From assembly GCF_900094575.1 (NCBI RefSeq), contig NZ_FMAE01000001.1:434001-498000 (forward strand): a stretch of 64,000 nucleotides of DNA, read 5' to 3'. The translations under genes were made by a program, and so were the position numbers. Shown here in pieces: positions 16,273 to 25,231 of the stretch (position 1 is the first letter of the stretch; each line of letters opens with the position of its first letter). This DNA comes from Bradyrhizobium yuanmingense (lineage in GTDB: Bacteria; Pseudomonadota; Alphaproteobacteria; Rhizobiales; Xanthobacteraceae). The notes beneath the pieces were generated by a model. The model saw nothing but the letters and a program-made list of their open reading frames with translations. It had not been told where the DNA came from and ran no database searches.

Positions 16273-17703
16273 TTACGCCGCGTTGAAGCCGGCGACCGCC
16301 TTCACTTCGAGGAAGTCCTCGAGGCCGAACTTGCCCCACTCGCGGCCGTTACCGGACTGCTTGTAGCCGCCGAACGGCGCGGTGCGGTCGTTGGGCACGC
16401 CCTGCAGGTTGACGTTGCCGGCGCGGATCTGGCGGCCGACGCGCTTGGCGTCCTCGACCGTCGCACCCGTGACGTAGCCGGCGAGGCCATACGGCGTATC
16501 GTTGGCGATCTTGACCGCGTCGGCCTCGTCCTTGGCGCCGATGATGGTCAGCACCGGCCCGAAGATCTCTTCGCGCGCGATCGTCATGTCAGGCGTGACG
16601 TCGGCGAAGATGGTCGGACGGACATAGAAGCCCTTGTTGACGCCTTCGGGCAGGCCAGGACCGCCGGCGACGAGCGTTGCGCCCTCGTCGATGCCCTTCT
16701 TGATCAGGCCCTGGATCTTGTCCCACTGGCCGCGATTGACGACCGGGCCGATGGTGGTGCCTTCGGCGCGGGGATCGCCCGCCTTGGTCTTGTCGGCGAC
16801 GGCCTTCGCGATCGCGGCGACTTCCTTCATCTTCGACAGCGGCACGATCATGCGCGAGGGCGCGTTGCAGGACTGGCCGGAATTGTTGAACATGTGCATC
16901 ACGCCGCCGGTCACCGCCTTCGTGAGGTCGGCGCCTTCGAGGATGACGTTCGGCGACTTGCCGCCGAGTTCCTGGCTGACGCGCTTCACCGTGGGCGCGG
17001 CGCGCTTCGCGACGTCGATGCCGGCGCGGGTCGAGCCGGTGAAGGAGATCATGTCGATGTCGGGGTGCTCGCTCATGGCGGCGCCGACCTCGGGGCCGAG
17101 GCCGTTGACGAGGTTGAACACGCCCTTGGGCACGCCGGCTTCATGGAGGATTTCCGCGAAGATCAGCGCCGAGGTCGGCGTGAACTCGCTGGGCTTCAGG
17201 ATCATGGTGCAGCCGGCGGCGAGCGCGGGCGCGACTTTGCAGGCGATCTGGTTCAGCGGCCAGTTCCAGGGCGTGATCATGCCGACCACGCCGATCGGCT
17301 CGCGCAGCACCATGGCGGTGCCGACCGGCTCCTCGAAATGATAGTTCTTGAGCACGTCGAGCGTGGTCATGAGATGGCCGAGGCCGGCGCCGGCCTGCAG
17401 CTTCTCCGCCATCGGCAGCGGTGCGCCCATCTCGTCGGAGACGGCGGCGCCGATCTCCTTGAGGCGGCCCTTATAGACCTCGATGACCTTGCTGAGCAGC
17501 GCGACGCGCTCCTCGCGGCTGGTCTGGGAGAAGGTCGCGAAAGCGCGCTTGGCGGCGGCAACCGCCTTGTCGACGTCGGCCTTGGAGCCGAGCGCAACCT
17601 CGTACATCGCCTCTTCCGTCGCCGGATTGATCACGGCGGTGGACTTCTTGACGGCGGGGTCGACCCAGGCGCCGTCGATGTAGAATTGCATGCGATTGAC
17701 CAT
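16273..17703 (-). CDS. NAD(P)-dependent aldehyde dehydrogenase family protein
   Basis: Enzyme of 476 residues oxidising an aldehyde to the carboxylate. The catalytic Glu is in SQELGGKSPN (residue 245), the catalytic Cys in NNSGQSCNAPSR (residue 279), the cofactor strand in GMITPWNWPLNQIACKVAPA (near 141) and FTGSTRAG near 221, and the late motif EEIFGPVL near residue 375. Start ATG at 17703 has AGAGG 7 bases before it; an upstream ATG at 17784 lacks a site and adds non-family sequence. It stands alone with its own terminator. The physiological aldehyde is unknown. Confidence 0.92.
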   Translation of the reverse strand: MVNRMQFYIDGAWVDPAVKKSTAVINPATEEAMYEVALGSKADVDKAVAAAKRAFATFSQTSREERVALLSKVIEVYKGRLKEIGAAVSDEMGAPLPMAEKLQAGAGLGHLMTTLDVLKNYHFEEPVGTAMVLREPIGVVGMITPWNWPLNQIACKVAPALAAGCTMILKPSEFTPTSALIFAEILHEAGVPKGVFNLVNGLGPEVGAAMSEHPDIDMISFTGSTRAGIDVAKRAAPTVKRVSQELGGKSPNVILEGADLTKAVTGGVMHMFNNSGQSCNAPSRMIVPLSKMKEVAAIAKAVADKTKAGDPRAEGTTIGPVVNRGQWDKIQGLIKKGIDEGATLVAGGPGLPEGVNKGFYVRPTIFADVTPDMTIAREEIFGPVLTIIGAKDEADAVKIANDTPYGLAGYVTGATVEDAKRVGRQIRAGNVNLQGVPNDRTAPFGGYKQSGNGREWGKFGLEDFLEVKAVAGFNAA

Positions 17704-17858
17704 CGTTAACCTCTTCTTGGGGGCTTGGAGGGGGCGTTTCGGCAGGCATCCTTGCACGAAAGCGCCGGCAATTGAACCCGCCATATGCGGGGCCAGCGTT
17801 GCGGCGAGCGGAGGTTATATGAGCCGATGGCGGGAACGAGGCAAGGTGGACGACGGCG

Positions 17859-17938
17859 TCATTCCGGGGCGCGCATTAGCGCGAACCCGGAATCTCCAGA
17901 TTCTGGGTTCGATGCTTCGCGTCGCCCCGGAATGACGA
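17859..17938. repeat. Intergenic inverted repeat, family B, short form
   Basis: Ends read TCATTCCGGGGCG and CGCCCCGGAATGA as in the copies at 954 and 16101, but the centre is only a short AATCTCCAGATT hairpin, so about 25 bases are missing relative to the long form. It lies between the aldehyde dehydrogenase promoter and the end of the transketolase-like gene. Confidence 0.88.
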
Positions 17939-17952
17939 GGCAGTTACCTCCG

Positions 17953-20316
17953 CTACACCGCCATCTTCCGATGCAGCACCGGCGCGCCGGTGGTGAGGCT
18001 TTCGGCCGCATCGATGATGGCGTTGGCGTCGATGCCATAGTGCCGATAAAGGTCCGCGATGCTGCCGGTCTGGCCGAACTGCTCGACACCGAGCGCCTCG
18101 GCGCGATGGCCACGGACGCTGCCGAGCCAGCCGAGCGCAGACGGATGGCCGTCAATCACGGTCACGATGCCGCAGTCGCGCGGCAGCGGCGCGAGCAGCT
18201 TTTCGATGTGGCTGAGATGCTGCACGCCGCGGCGGTCGCGCCGCAATTTCCGCGCGGCGGTCCACCCCGAATGCAGACGGTCGGCCGAAGTGATCGCGAG
18301 CAGGCCGACGTCACGGCGGCTCTCGCCGATGAAGCCGGTCGCCTCGATCGCTTCGGGCGCGACCGCGCCGGTATAGGCGATCACGACCTCGGCATTCGGG
18401 CCCGGCTTGCGCAGCCAATAGGCGCCGTCGGTGATGCCCTGTCGCAGCTCCGGTGTCATGATCCGCTGCGCCTGCTCGATGGCGCGTGTGGAGAGGCGCA
18501 AATAGACCGAACCGCCCTCGCCCGGTTCGCGCTGCATGTGCTCGAAGCCGAAAGCCATGATCACGGCGAGCTCGTCGACGAAGGCCGGCTCGAACGAGGC
18601 CAGGCCGTCCTGCGCCATGCCGATCAAGGGCGTTGCGATCGACTGATGCGCGCCGCCTTCGGGCGCGAGCGTGATGCCGGACGGCGTCGCCGCCACCATG
18701 AAGCGCGCGTCCTGGTAGCAGGCGTAGTTCAGCGCATCGAGGCCGCGCTCGATGAAAGGATCGTAGAGCGTGCCGACCGGCAAGAGCCGCTCGCCGTTGA
18801 TCTGGTGCGACAGGCCGAGCGCCGAGAGCATGATGAACAGGTTCATCTCGGCGATGCCGAGCTCCAGATGCTGGCCCTTTGGCGAAGCGTCCCAATTGTA
18901 GGTCGAGGGAATTTTCTCGCTGCGGAACAAGTCCGCCTTCTCGGCCCGCGCGAACAGGCCGCGGCGGTTGACCCAGGGGCCGAGATTGGTGGAGACGGTG
19001 ACGTCCGGCGAGGTCGTGACGATGCGCCTGGCGAGCTCGCTGTCGCTGCGCGCGATCTCGTTCAGCACGAGGCCAAAGCCCTGCTGGGTCGACATCTGCG
19101 GCGACGGCTTGAAGGCGAGCTGTTGCGGCACCTCGACGACGGGCGCCGTGAGCCGGCGGCCATCCTGATTGAACGGCACCCGCGCGAGGAAGGCCTCGAG
19201 CTCGGCCGCATCCTGCGGCAGCCCTTCGAACTTGTCCCATTCGTGGCCCGGCCGGATGTTCTGGCTGTCGCGATATTTCTCCATCTGCGCGACCGTCATC
19301 AGGCCGGCGTGATTGTCCTTGTGGCCCTGGAAAGGCAAGCCGACGCCCTTGATCGTGTAGGCGATGAAGCAGACGGGGCGGTCGTGGTCGATGGAATCGA
19401 ACGCCTCCAGCACGCTCGCCATGTCGAGGCCGCCAAGGTTCGACATCAGCGCCAGCAGCTCCTCGTCGCTGCGCTTGTCGATCAGCTTTGTAATCGGGCC
19501 CTGGTCGCCGATCTCGTCATGGAGGTGTTTTCGGAAGGCCGCGCCGCCCTGGAAGCACAGCGCCGCGTAGAGCGCATTCGGGCAATTGTCGATCCACGTC
19601 TTCAGCGCCTCGCCGCCGGGCTCGGCGAAGGCCTCGCGCATCAGGCGGCCGTATTTCACGATGACGACGTCCCAGCCGAAATTGCGGAACATGGTCTCGA
19701 ACTTTTCCCAAAGACCTTCGCGCACAACGGCATCGAGCGACTGCCTGTTATAGTCGACCACCCACCAGGTGTTGCGCAGGCCGTGCTTCCAGCCCTCCGC
19801 GAGCGCCTCGAAGATGTTGCCTTCGTCCATCTCGGCGTCGCCGACGAGCGCGATCATCCGCCCCTCGCGGCGATCCTTCATCCAGCCATGCGCCTTGACG
19901 TAATCCTGCACCAGCGAAGAGAACAGCGTCTGCGCGACGCCGAGGCCGACCGAGCCGGTGGAGAAGTCGACGTCGTCGACGTCCTTGGTGCGCGAGGGAT
20001 AGGACTGCGCGCCCTTGAAGCCGCGAAAGTTCTCCAGCTTCTCGCGGCTCTGCCGGCCAAACAAATACTGGATGGCGTGGAACACCGGGCTCGCATGCGG
20101 CTTCACCGCGACGCGATCTTCCGGCCTCAGCACGTGGAAGTACAGCGCCGACATGATGGTGGCGAGCGAGGCGGACGAGGCCTGGTGGCCGCCGACCTTG
20201 AGGCCATCCGCATTGGAGCGGATGTGATTGGCGTGGTGGATGGTCCAGGACGACAGCCACAGCGCCTTGCGGCTGAGGGCGGTCAGGATGTCAAGACGGG
20301 CGGGGTCAACGGGCAT
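17953..20316 (-). CDS. AceE-like thiamine-diphosphate transketolase family protein
   Basis: Thiamine-diphosphate enzyme of 787 residues. The first half carries the cofactor/Mg motif VGDAEMDEGNIFEALAEGW followed by WWVVDYNRQSLD, and KGVGLPFQGHKDNHAG. The second half is a pyrimidine-binding domain (STNLGPWVNRRG, LGIAEMNLFIMLSALGLSH). Overall organisation is like the homodimeric pyruvate dehydrogenase E1 (AceE), but it is about 100 residues shorter and no E2/E3 genes are near, so the reaction is undetermined; a ketoacid decarboxylation or ketol transfer is possible. ATG at 20316 has GGAGC 7 bases upstream. It is divergent from an Lrp/AsnC regulator, which probably controls it. Confidence 0.8.
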   Translation of the reverse strand: MPVDPARLDILTALSRKALWLSSWTIHHANHIRSNADGLKVGGHQASSASLATIMSALYFHVLRPEDRVAVKPHASPVFHAIQYLFGRQSREKLENFRGFKGAQSYPSRTKDVDDVDFSTGSVGLGVAQTLFSSLVQDYVKAHGWMKDRREGRMIALVGDAEMDEGNIFEALAEGWKHGLRNTWWVVDYNRQSLDAVVREGLWEKFETMFRNFGWDVVIVKYGRLMREAFAEPGGEALKTWIDNCPNALYAALCFQGGAAFRKHLHDEIGDQGPITKLIDKRSDEELLALMSNLGGLDMASVLEAFDSIDHDRPVCFIAYTIKGVGLPFQGHKDNHAGLMTVAQMEKYRDSQNIRPGHEWDKFEGLPQDAAELEAFLARVPFNQDGRRLTAPVVEVPQQLAFKPSPQMSTQQGFGLVLNEIARSDSELARRIVTTSPDVTVSTNLGPWVNRRGLFARAEKADLFRSEKIPSTYNWDASPKGQHLELGIAEMNLFIMLSALGLSHQINGERLLPVGTLYDPFIERGLDALNYACYQDARFMVAATPSGITLAPEGGAHQSIATPLIGMAQDGLASFEPAFVDELAVIMAFGFEHMQREPGEGGSVYLRLSTRAIEQAQRIMTPELRQGITDGAYWLRKPGPNAEVVIAYTGAVAPEAIEATGFIGESRRDVGLLAITSADRLHSGWTAARKLRRDRRGVQHLSHIEKLLAPLPRDCGIVTVIDGHPSALGWLGSVRGHRAEALGVEQFGQTGSIADLYRHYGIDANAIIDAAESLTTGAPVLHRKMAV

Positions 20317-20400
20317 GGCGATGCTCCGGGAAATATGCACCGATCATACGCCTGCGCGGTGCGTCAAACTTCTCAATTTTTCGCGCCATCCCCGCCGATA

Positions 20401-20448
20401 TTGGGATACTTTACCAACGTAGCGGACAAAATGCAGGTTTCATCCCAA
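20401..20448. promoter_or_regulatory. Candidate Lrp/AsnC operator overlapping the regulator's start
   Basis: TTGGGAT (20401-20407) and its inverted copy ATCCCAA (20442-20448) are spaced 34 bases apart, and the inner flanks TTTACC and GGTTTC extend the similarity. The right arm ends on the first base of the regulator's ATG. Such widely spaced dyads suit Lrp-family octamers, and the location implies autoregulation and control of the divergent transketolase-like gene. Confidence 0.5.
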
Positions 20449-20909
20449 TGCCCGAGCTCGACGCCATCGACCGCAAGATCCTCAGCCACCTTCAGAACGA
20501 CAGCCGCCTGACCATGCAGGAGCTCGCCGACAAGGTCGGGCTCTCGGTCTCTCCCTGCCATCGCCGGGTCAAGCTCCTGGAGGAGCGCGGCGTCATCTCG
20601 CGCTATGTCGCGACCGTCGACCAGAAGGCGCTGGGACTGCATGTCAGCGTGTTCATCTCGATCAAGCTGGCACGGCAGAAGGAGGAGGATCTCAACCGCT
20701 TTGCCCGCGCCATCTCGAAATGGGACGAGGTGCTGGAATGCTATCTGATGACCGGGAACCGCGATTATCTGCTCCGCGTCGTCGCCGCCGACCTCGCCTC
20801 CTACGAGACGTTCCTGAAGACCAAGCTGACCCGGCTCGACGGCATTGCCTCGATCGAATCGAGCTTTGCGCTGAGCCAAGTGAAATATTCGATCGCGCTG
20901 CCGGTGTAA
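20448..20909 (+). CDS. Lrp/AsnC family transcriptional regulator
   Basis: Regulator of 153 residues. N-terminal HTH: LDAIDRKILSHLQNDSRLTM, ELADKVGLSVSPCHRRVKLL; this is followed by a RAM ligand-binding domain with VFISIKL and YLMTGNRDYLLRVV. These are the standard Lrp/AsnC signatures and the length is typical. An amino acid effector is expected from family knowledge, but its identity cannot be read. It is divergent from the AceE-like gene, with an inverted repeat (20401-20448) running into its start codon. Confidence 0.92.
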   Translation: MPELDAIDRKILSHLQNDSRLTMQELADKVGLSVSPCHRRVKLLEERGVISRYVATVDQKALGLHVSVFISIKLARQKEEDLNRFARAISKWDEVLECYLMTGNRDYLLRVVAADLASYETFLKTKLTRLDGIASIESSFALSQVKYSIALPV

Positions 20910-21000
20910 CCAAGCGTCCGCCGGATTGCATGTTGTCACATGGGCGCAACAAACCCCGCCGATGGTCGTTGTGCTGGTATCCGAGCCGAGAGAAGAGCCC

Positions 21001-21921
21001 ATGACCGCAGCCGATCGCAAATCCGAGATCTCCAAGCGCGAGCGCATCATCCAGGAAATGGCCGACGATCTCGACGAGGAACTCGAGATGGAGATGGATG
21101 ATACCCGTCTCGACGAGCTCCTCGACGAGACCGGAACCCTGAGGCCGATGGTCGATCGCAGGCTCTATTTCCGGGAACTGCTTCGCCTCCAGGGCGAGTT
21201 GATCAAGCTCCAGGACTGGGTGCAGAGCGAGAGGAAGAAGGTCGTGGTGCTGTTCGAGGGCCGCGACGCCGCCGGCAAGGGCGGCGTGATCAAGCGCATC
21301 ACGCAACGGCTCAATCCGCGTATCTGCCGCGTCGCGGCGCTCCCCGCGCCGAACGAGCGCGAGCGTACGCAATGGTATTTCCAGCGCTACGTCGCGCACC
21401 TGCCGGCCGGCGGCGAGATCGTGCTATTCGACCGAAGCTGGTACAACCGCGCCGGCGTCGAGCGCGTGATGGGCTTCTGCTCGGAGGCGGAGTACCAGGA
21501 GTTCTTCAAGACCGTGCCGGAATTCGAGCGCATGCTGATCCGATCCGGCATCATCCTGGTCAAGTACTGGTTTTCGATTACCGACGACGAGCAGCAATTC
21601 CGCTTCACCATGCGCATCAAGGATCCCCTGAAGCAGTGGAAGCTGAGCCCGATGGACGTCGAGTCCCGCAGTCGCTGGGAGGCGTACACCAAGGCCAAGG
21701 AGACGATGCTGGAGCACACGCATCTGCCGGATAGCCCGTGGTGGATCGTCGATGCCGTGGACAAGAAGCGCGCCCGGCTCAACTGCATCGCACACCTATT
21801 GACTCAGATCCCGTACCAGGAGGTCGTGCGGGCTCCGGTAACGCTGCCGCCGCGCGTGCGACATCCCGACTATCAGCGAGGCCCGGTCCCGCCAGAGATG
21901 TACGTGCCGGCGAAATACTGA
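21001..21921 (+). CDS. ppk2: Polyphosphate kinase 2
   Basis: Enzyme of 306 residues transferring phosphate between polyphosphate and nucleotides. The P-loop is EGRDAAGKGGVIKRITQRLN (residues 86-105), the Walker B-like segment is VLFDRSWYNRAGVERVMGFC (Asp144), and a lid region with RIKDPLKQWKLSPMD follows. One-domain length and an acidic N-terminal extension (residues 17-45) fit class I PPK2, which usually makes GTP or ATP. The ATG at 21001 follows GAGAAGAG; the open frame upstream lacks family resemblance. It ends 5 bases from a convergent dehydrogenase gene. Confidence 0.92.
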   Translation: MTAADRKSEISKRERIIQEMADDLDEELEMEMDDTRLDELLDETGTLRPMVDRRLYFRELLRLQGELIKLQDWVQSERKKVVVLFEGRDAAGKGGVIKRITQRLNPRICRVAALPAPNERERTQWYFQRYVAHLPAGGEIVLFDRSWYNRAGVERVMGFCSEAEYQEFFKTVPEFERMLIRSGIILVKYWFSITDDEQQFRFTMRIKDPLKQWKLSPMDVESRSRWEAYTKAKETMLEHTHLPDSPWWIVDAVDKKRARLNCIAHLLTQIPYQEVVRAPVTLPPRVRHPDYQRGPVPPEMYVPAKY

Positions 21922-21926
21922 CACTC

Positions 21927-23006
21927 CTACCGCCACGGCTGCACGATGATCTTGGTGTGGGCTTCGGGGTTGGCGAGATCGGCAAAGGCCTTGGCGACGC
22001 CGTCGAGGCCGACTTCGGCGGTGACCATCGCGGCCGCGTCCACCTGCCCTTCGGCGATCAGGCGCAGCGACGCAGCAAACTCCTCCGGGGTGTAGCCGAG
22101 CACGTATTGGACGTTGAGCTCCTTCATGATGCCGAGCATGGGCTCGCTTCTGTCGCTCTCCATGCAGACGCCGACCACGACGATGCGCGCATCGCGCGGG
22201 GCACCCTCGAACACCTGTTGCAACAGGCCGGGCACGCCGACGCATTCGAAGATGATCGCGGGCTTTAGCGCGGGCAGCATGGCCTGGAACGGCGGCCGCG
22301 CCGCCTTCTCGGCCTCCGACATCTGCGCGTGCTCGGCCCAGGTCGCGTAAGGCTGCGACGTGCGGGGATCGACGACGATGTCGGCACCGAGTTTTGCGGC
22401 GAGCGCACGCCGCGCCGGCGAATAGTCGGCCGCGACGATCGGATGCAGCCGTTTGAGCTTCAGCGCGGCGATCACCGCGAGTCCGACCGGGCCGCAGCCG
22501 ATCACGAGCGGCACCTCGCCGCCACGGATATTGGCTTTGGCGACCGCATGAACCCCGACGGCGAGCGGCTCGGTGAGCGCGGCATGCTCCGGCGCGAGGC
22601 CATTGGGTACTTCGAGCAGCAGCGCTTCGCTCAGCAGCATCGCCTCGGCATAGCCGCCGACATTGTCGTTGGAGTAGCCGATCCCTTCGATGCCCTGCGG
22701 CGTCACCAGCGCGGGAAGCGAGCAGACCTGGGTTCCCGGCTTCAGCTTGCGCGATGTGCCGGGGCCGTAATCGACGATCTCGCAGCAGAATTCGTGGCCG
22801 AACACGACGTCGCGGCTGAGGTCCATCGGCTTGCGCCCGGTCTTCCGCGCCATCTCCACCATGCGATGGGCGTGCTGGCGCGCGTGCAGGTCGGAGCCGC
22901 AGATGCCGCAGGCGAGCGTCTTGACCAGAACCTGGCCGGGGCCCGGCGTCGGCTCGGCCATCCGGCCAACGACAATCTCACCGTTCCTGAAAATCGCGGC
23001 GCGCAT
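21927..23006 (-). CDS. Zinc-binding medium-chain dehydrogenase
   Basis: MDR-family oxidoreductase of 359 residues. Catalytic zinc ligands are suggested by CGICGSDLHAR (Cys near residue 34), GHEFCCEIVDYG (His-Glu near residue 70) and the later Glu in TEPLAVGVHAV. The coenzyme fold has VIGCGPVGLAVIAALK near residue 177. The four-Cys structural zinc lobe is not obvious, as in several sorbitol/threonine dehydrogenase relatives. The start has a strong AGGGGAGGAG site. An EamA-type exporter gene is just upstream on the same strand; the substrate is unknown. Confidence 0.88.
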   Translation of the reverse strand: MRAAIFRNGEIVVGRMAEPTPGPGQVLVKTLACGICGSDLHARQHAHRMVEMARKTGRKPMDLSRDVVFGHEFCCEIVDYGPGTSRKLKPGTQVCSLPALVTPQGIEGIGYSNDNVGGYAEAMLLSEALLLEVPNGLAPEHAALTEPLAVGVHAVAKANIRGGEVPLVIGCGPVGLAVIAALKLKRLHPIVAADYSPARRALAAKLGADIVVDPRTSQPYATWAEHAQMSEAEKAARPPFQAMLPALKPAIIFECVGVPGLLQQVFEGAPRDARIVVVGVCMESDRSEPMLGIMKELNVQYVLGYTPEEFAASLRLIAEGQVDAAAMVTAEVGLDGVAKAFADLANPEAHTKIIVQPWR

Positions 23007-23062
23007 CCGGCTCCTCCCCTTTGGAGCGAGTGATAGCACGAAGCAGGACGTGCAAACTTGCG

Positions 23063-24115
23063 TCAGGGGTTCGGGGACCGCTCTTCCAGCACCAGCAGCT
23101 GGGCGCGGCGCACCCGCTCGCGATGGGCGATATAAAGACCGCTGGCGACGATGAAGGCAGCGCCGACGACCGTCCAGATATCCGGGACCTCGCCGAAGAT
23201 GAAGAAGCCCAGAATGCTGACCCAGAGCAACTGCGTATAGGAGAACGGCGCCAGCACCGAGGCATCGCCGTAGCGATAGGCCAGCACGATGATCCACTGG
23301 CCCACGGTCGAGGCGACGCCGATCACGATGCCCAGCCCGATCGCGGTCCAGCTCGGCGTGACCCAGACGAACGGCACCATGACGCTGAGGATCGCAACGC
23401 CGGTCAGCGCGGAATAGGCCATGGTGGTGAGCACCGCTTCGCGACCGCTCATCATCCGCGTCAGGATCAGCGCGGCGGCCCAGCAGAACGCCGAGATGAT
23501 CGGGAAGAATGCGGCGGCATGGAACGCGCTCGTGCCGGGCCTCAGGATGATCAGAACGCCCGTCAAGCCGATCGCGGTCGCGATCCAGCGCCGCATGCCG
23601 ACCTTCTCGCTCAGGAAGATGATCGACAGTGCGGTGACGAATAGCGGCGAGACGAAGCCGGTGGCGGAGGCTTCGGCGATGGGCAGAAATGCAAGGCCGG
23701 TGATGAAGAACAGCGACGAGCCGAGCAGTGCGGCGCCGCGCATCAATTGCAGACCGAGCCGCTCGGTGCGCATCGCATGCAGTGGCGAGCCCGGCAGCAT
23801 CACGGGCGTGAATAGCAGCGCGAACGTGACGAAGCGGATCCAGGTGATCTCGATCGAAGGCAGGCTGGTCGACAGATATTTCGCGGTGACGTCGGAGCAG
23901 CCGAGGAAGATCGTCGAGAGCAACACCAGCGCAATGCCCTTGAAGGGATGATCGACGCGCGCAGGCGCGCGGCGAGCCTGCTGCTTCTTCTCCGGAACGG
24001 GCATGGGAATACTGTCGAGCCTTGCGGCTGCGGCGGGCGGCGGTGTCACGGCTGGAACCCGGGCAAAATGCGAATCGAGAACAGCCGTAAAAAACGACAT
24101 CTGCTCCGCATTCAC
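23063..24115 (-). CDS. EamA/DMT family transporter
   Basis: Inner-membrane permease of 350 residues with about ten hydrophobic helices in two EamA repeats: one starting near residue 59 (KGIALVLLSTIFLGCSDVTAKYL), the second near residue 205. A Pro/Ala-rich, probably cytoplasmic N-terminal tail of about 50 residues precedes the first helix. The start is uncertain: GTG at 24115 gives the full length, ATG at 24100 or 24004 are alternatives and none has a clear ribosome site. Members export metabolites or drugs; no substrate can be inferred. It precedes the dehydrogenase gene by 56 bases. Confidence 0.82.
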   Translation of the reverse strand: MNAEQMSFFTAVLDSHFARVPAVTPPPAAAARLDSIPMPVPEKKQQARRAPARVDHPFKGIALVLLSTIFLGCSDVTAKYLSTSLPSIEITWIRFVTFALLFTPVMLPGSPLHAMRTERLGLQLMRGAALLGSSLFFITGLAFLPIAEASATGFVSPLFVTALSIIFLSEKVGMRRWIATAIGLTGVLIILRPGTSAFHAAAFFPIISAFCWAAALILTRMMSGREAVLTTMAYSALTGVAILSVMVPFVWVTPSWTAIGLGIVIGVASTVGQWIIVLAYRYGDASVLAPFSYTQLLWVSILGFFIFGEVPDIWTVVGAAFIVASGLYIAHRERVRRAQLLVLEERSPNP

Positions 24116-24191
24116 AACTTCCGAAAACAGGATGCCGATATGCGCGAGCCGCCGCGCGCGTCAATGCTCCGTTAATCTTGCCCGTTGTGCA

Positions 24192-25031
24192 CTACAGCAT
24201 GGGCAGGCCGCGCGGCTTCGGCCCGCGCGGAAACACCGCGTCGAGCGCCGCAATCTCGTCCTTCGTCAGCACGAGGTCGCCTGCTGCCGCATTCTCGCCG
24301 GCATGTTCCGCAGACGAGGCCTTCGGAATGGCGAACACCGTAGTCGCACGGGTGAGAAAGCTCAGCGCAACTTGGCGCGGCGTCGCACGTCGCGCCTCCG
24401 CGATGCGCGCCAGCACGGCGCCGCCCTTGCTGCTGCCTGCGGGGAAATCGTCGTGGCCGAAAGGGGAGTAGGCAACGACGGCAACATTATGCCGTTCACA
24501 CCACGGGATCACCGCATGCTCGATCGCGCGTTCTTTCAGGTGGTAGAGCACCTGGTTGCAGGCGATCCGCCCCTCGCCGGAGACGTCGAGAATCTCATCG
24601 AGATCGTCGGCATCGAAATTGGAGACGCCCCAGGACTTGATCTTGCCTGATTGCACCAGCTCCTCGAACGCAGCGACGGTGTCCTGCAGCGGATAGGAGC
24701 CGCGCCAGTGCAACAGATAACAGTCGAGCCGGTCGGTCTTCAGCCGCTTCAGCGAGCGCTCGCAGGCGGTGATGGTGCCGCGGCGCGAGGCGTTGCTGGG
24801 CAGCACTTTCGAAACGAGGAACACTTCATCGCGCCGGCCTGCGATCGCATCCGCAATGACGAGCTCGGCATCGCCGTACATCTCGGCGGTGTCGATGTGG
24901 GTCATGCCAAGATCGAGCCCGCGCTGCAGCGCCGCGATCGCGCGCTTGCGGTCGCCGTGGTCGAGATACCAGGTGCCCTGCCCGATGACGGAGACGCTGG
25001 CGCCGATCTTGCCGAAGGGTTTCTTGTTCAT
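24192..25031 (-). CDS. Aldo/keto reductase
   Basis: NADPH-dependent reductase of 279 residues with a TIM-barrel AKR pattern. The catalytic tetrad can be placed: Asp and Tyr in MTHIDTAEMYGDAE (near 47 and 52), Lys in EVFLVSKVLPS (near 75) and His in DCYLLHWRG (near 107). The NADP site shows IPKASS near residue 240. The length is that of the AKR3/AKR5-like prokaryotic reductases. Family C repeat DNA lies between it and the SMP-30 gene upstream. Substrate unassigned. Confidence 0.92.
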   Translation of the reverse strand: MNKKPFGKIGASVSVIGQGTWYLDHGDRKRAIAALQRGLDLGMTHIDTAEMYGDAELVIADAIAGRRDEVFLVSKVLPSNASRRGTITACERSLKRLKTDRLDCYLLHWRGSYPLQDTVAAFEELVQSGKIKSWGVSNFDADDLDEILDVSGEGRIACNQVLYHLKERAIEHAVIPWCERHNVAVVAYSPFGHDDFPAGSSKGGAVLARIAEARRATPRQVALSFLTRATTVFAIPKASSAEHAGENAAAGDLVLTKDEIAALDAVFPRGPKPRGLPML

Positions 25032-25060
25032 GGTCGCTCCGATCTCCGCTGTTATTTTTC

Positions 25061-25223
25061 CCTCTCCCCGTTCTTACGGGGCCGCGACGAGCTTCGCTCG
25101 CGCTGAGAGGGTCGGGGTGAGGGGCTGCTTCCGCAAACTCGACAGCAAAGAGACTCGCGGAGGCCCCCCTCACCCGCCGCGCTTTGCGCGTCGGCCTCTC
25201 CCCGCAAGCGGGGAGAGGCGAAG
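25061..25223. repeat. Intergenic inverted repeat, family C
   Basis: Contains CCTCTCCCCGTTCTTACGGG at the left and CTCTCCCCGCAAGCGGGGAG at the right, with GGTCGGGGTGAGGGGC and GCCCCCCTCACCC between them, the same modular order (in inverse orientation) as the copy at 3936-4092. It lies between the SMP-30 gene and the aldo/keto reductase, both minus strand. Confidence 0.9.
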
Positions 25224-25231
25224 AGTCCGCG

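Noticed and set aside
16234..17709. Long plus-strand open frame opposite the aldehyde dehydrogenase
   Set aside because: The minus strand has complete catalytic motifs, a ribosome site and a terminator; the plus frame has none. Similar antisense frames opposite the AceE-like gene, nasC and other genes were rejected for the same reason.
21927..24164. Apparent 745-codon fused minus-strand protein
   Set aside because: It is the Zn-dehydrogenase frame extended upstream through the antiparallel-phase shadow of the EamA gene; the real gene starts at 23006 with a strong ribosome site.
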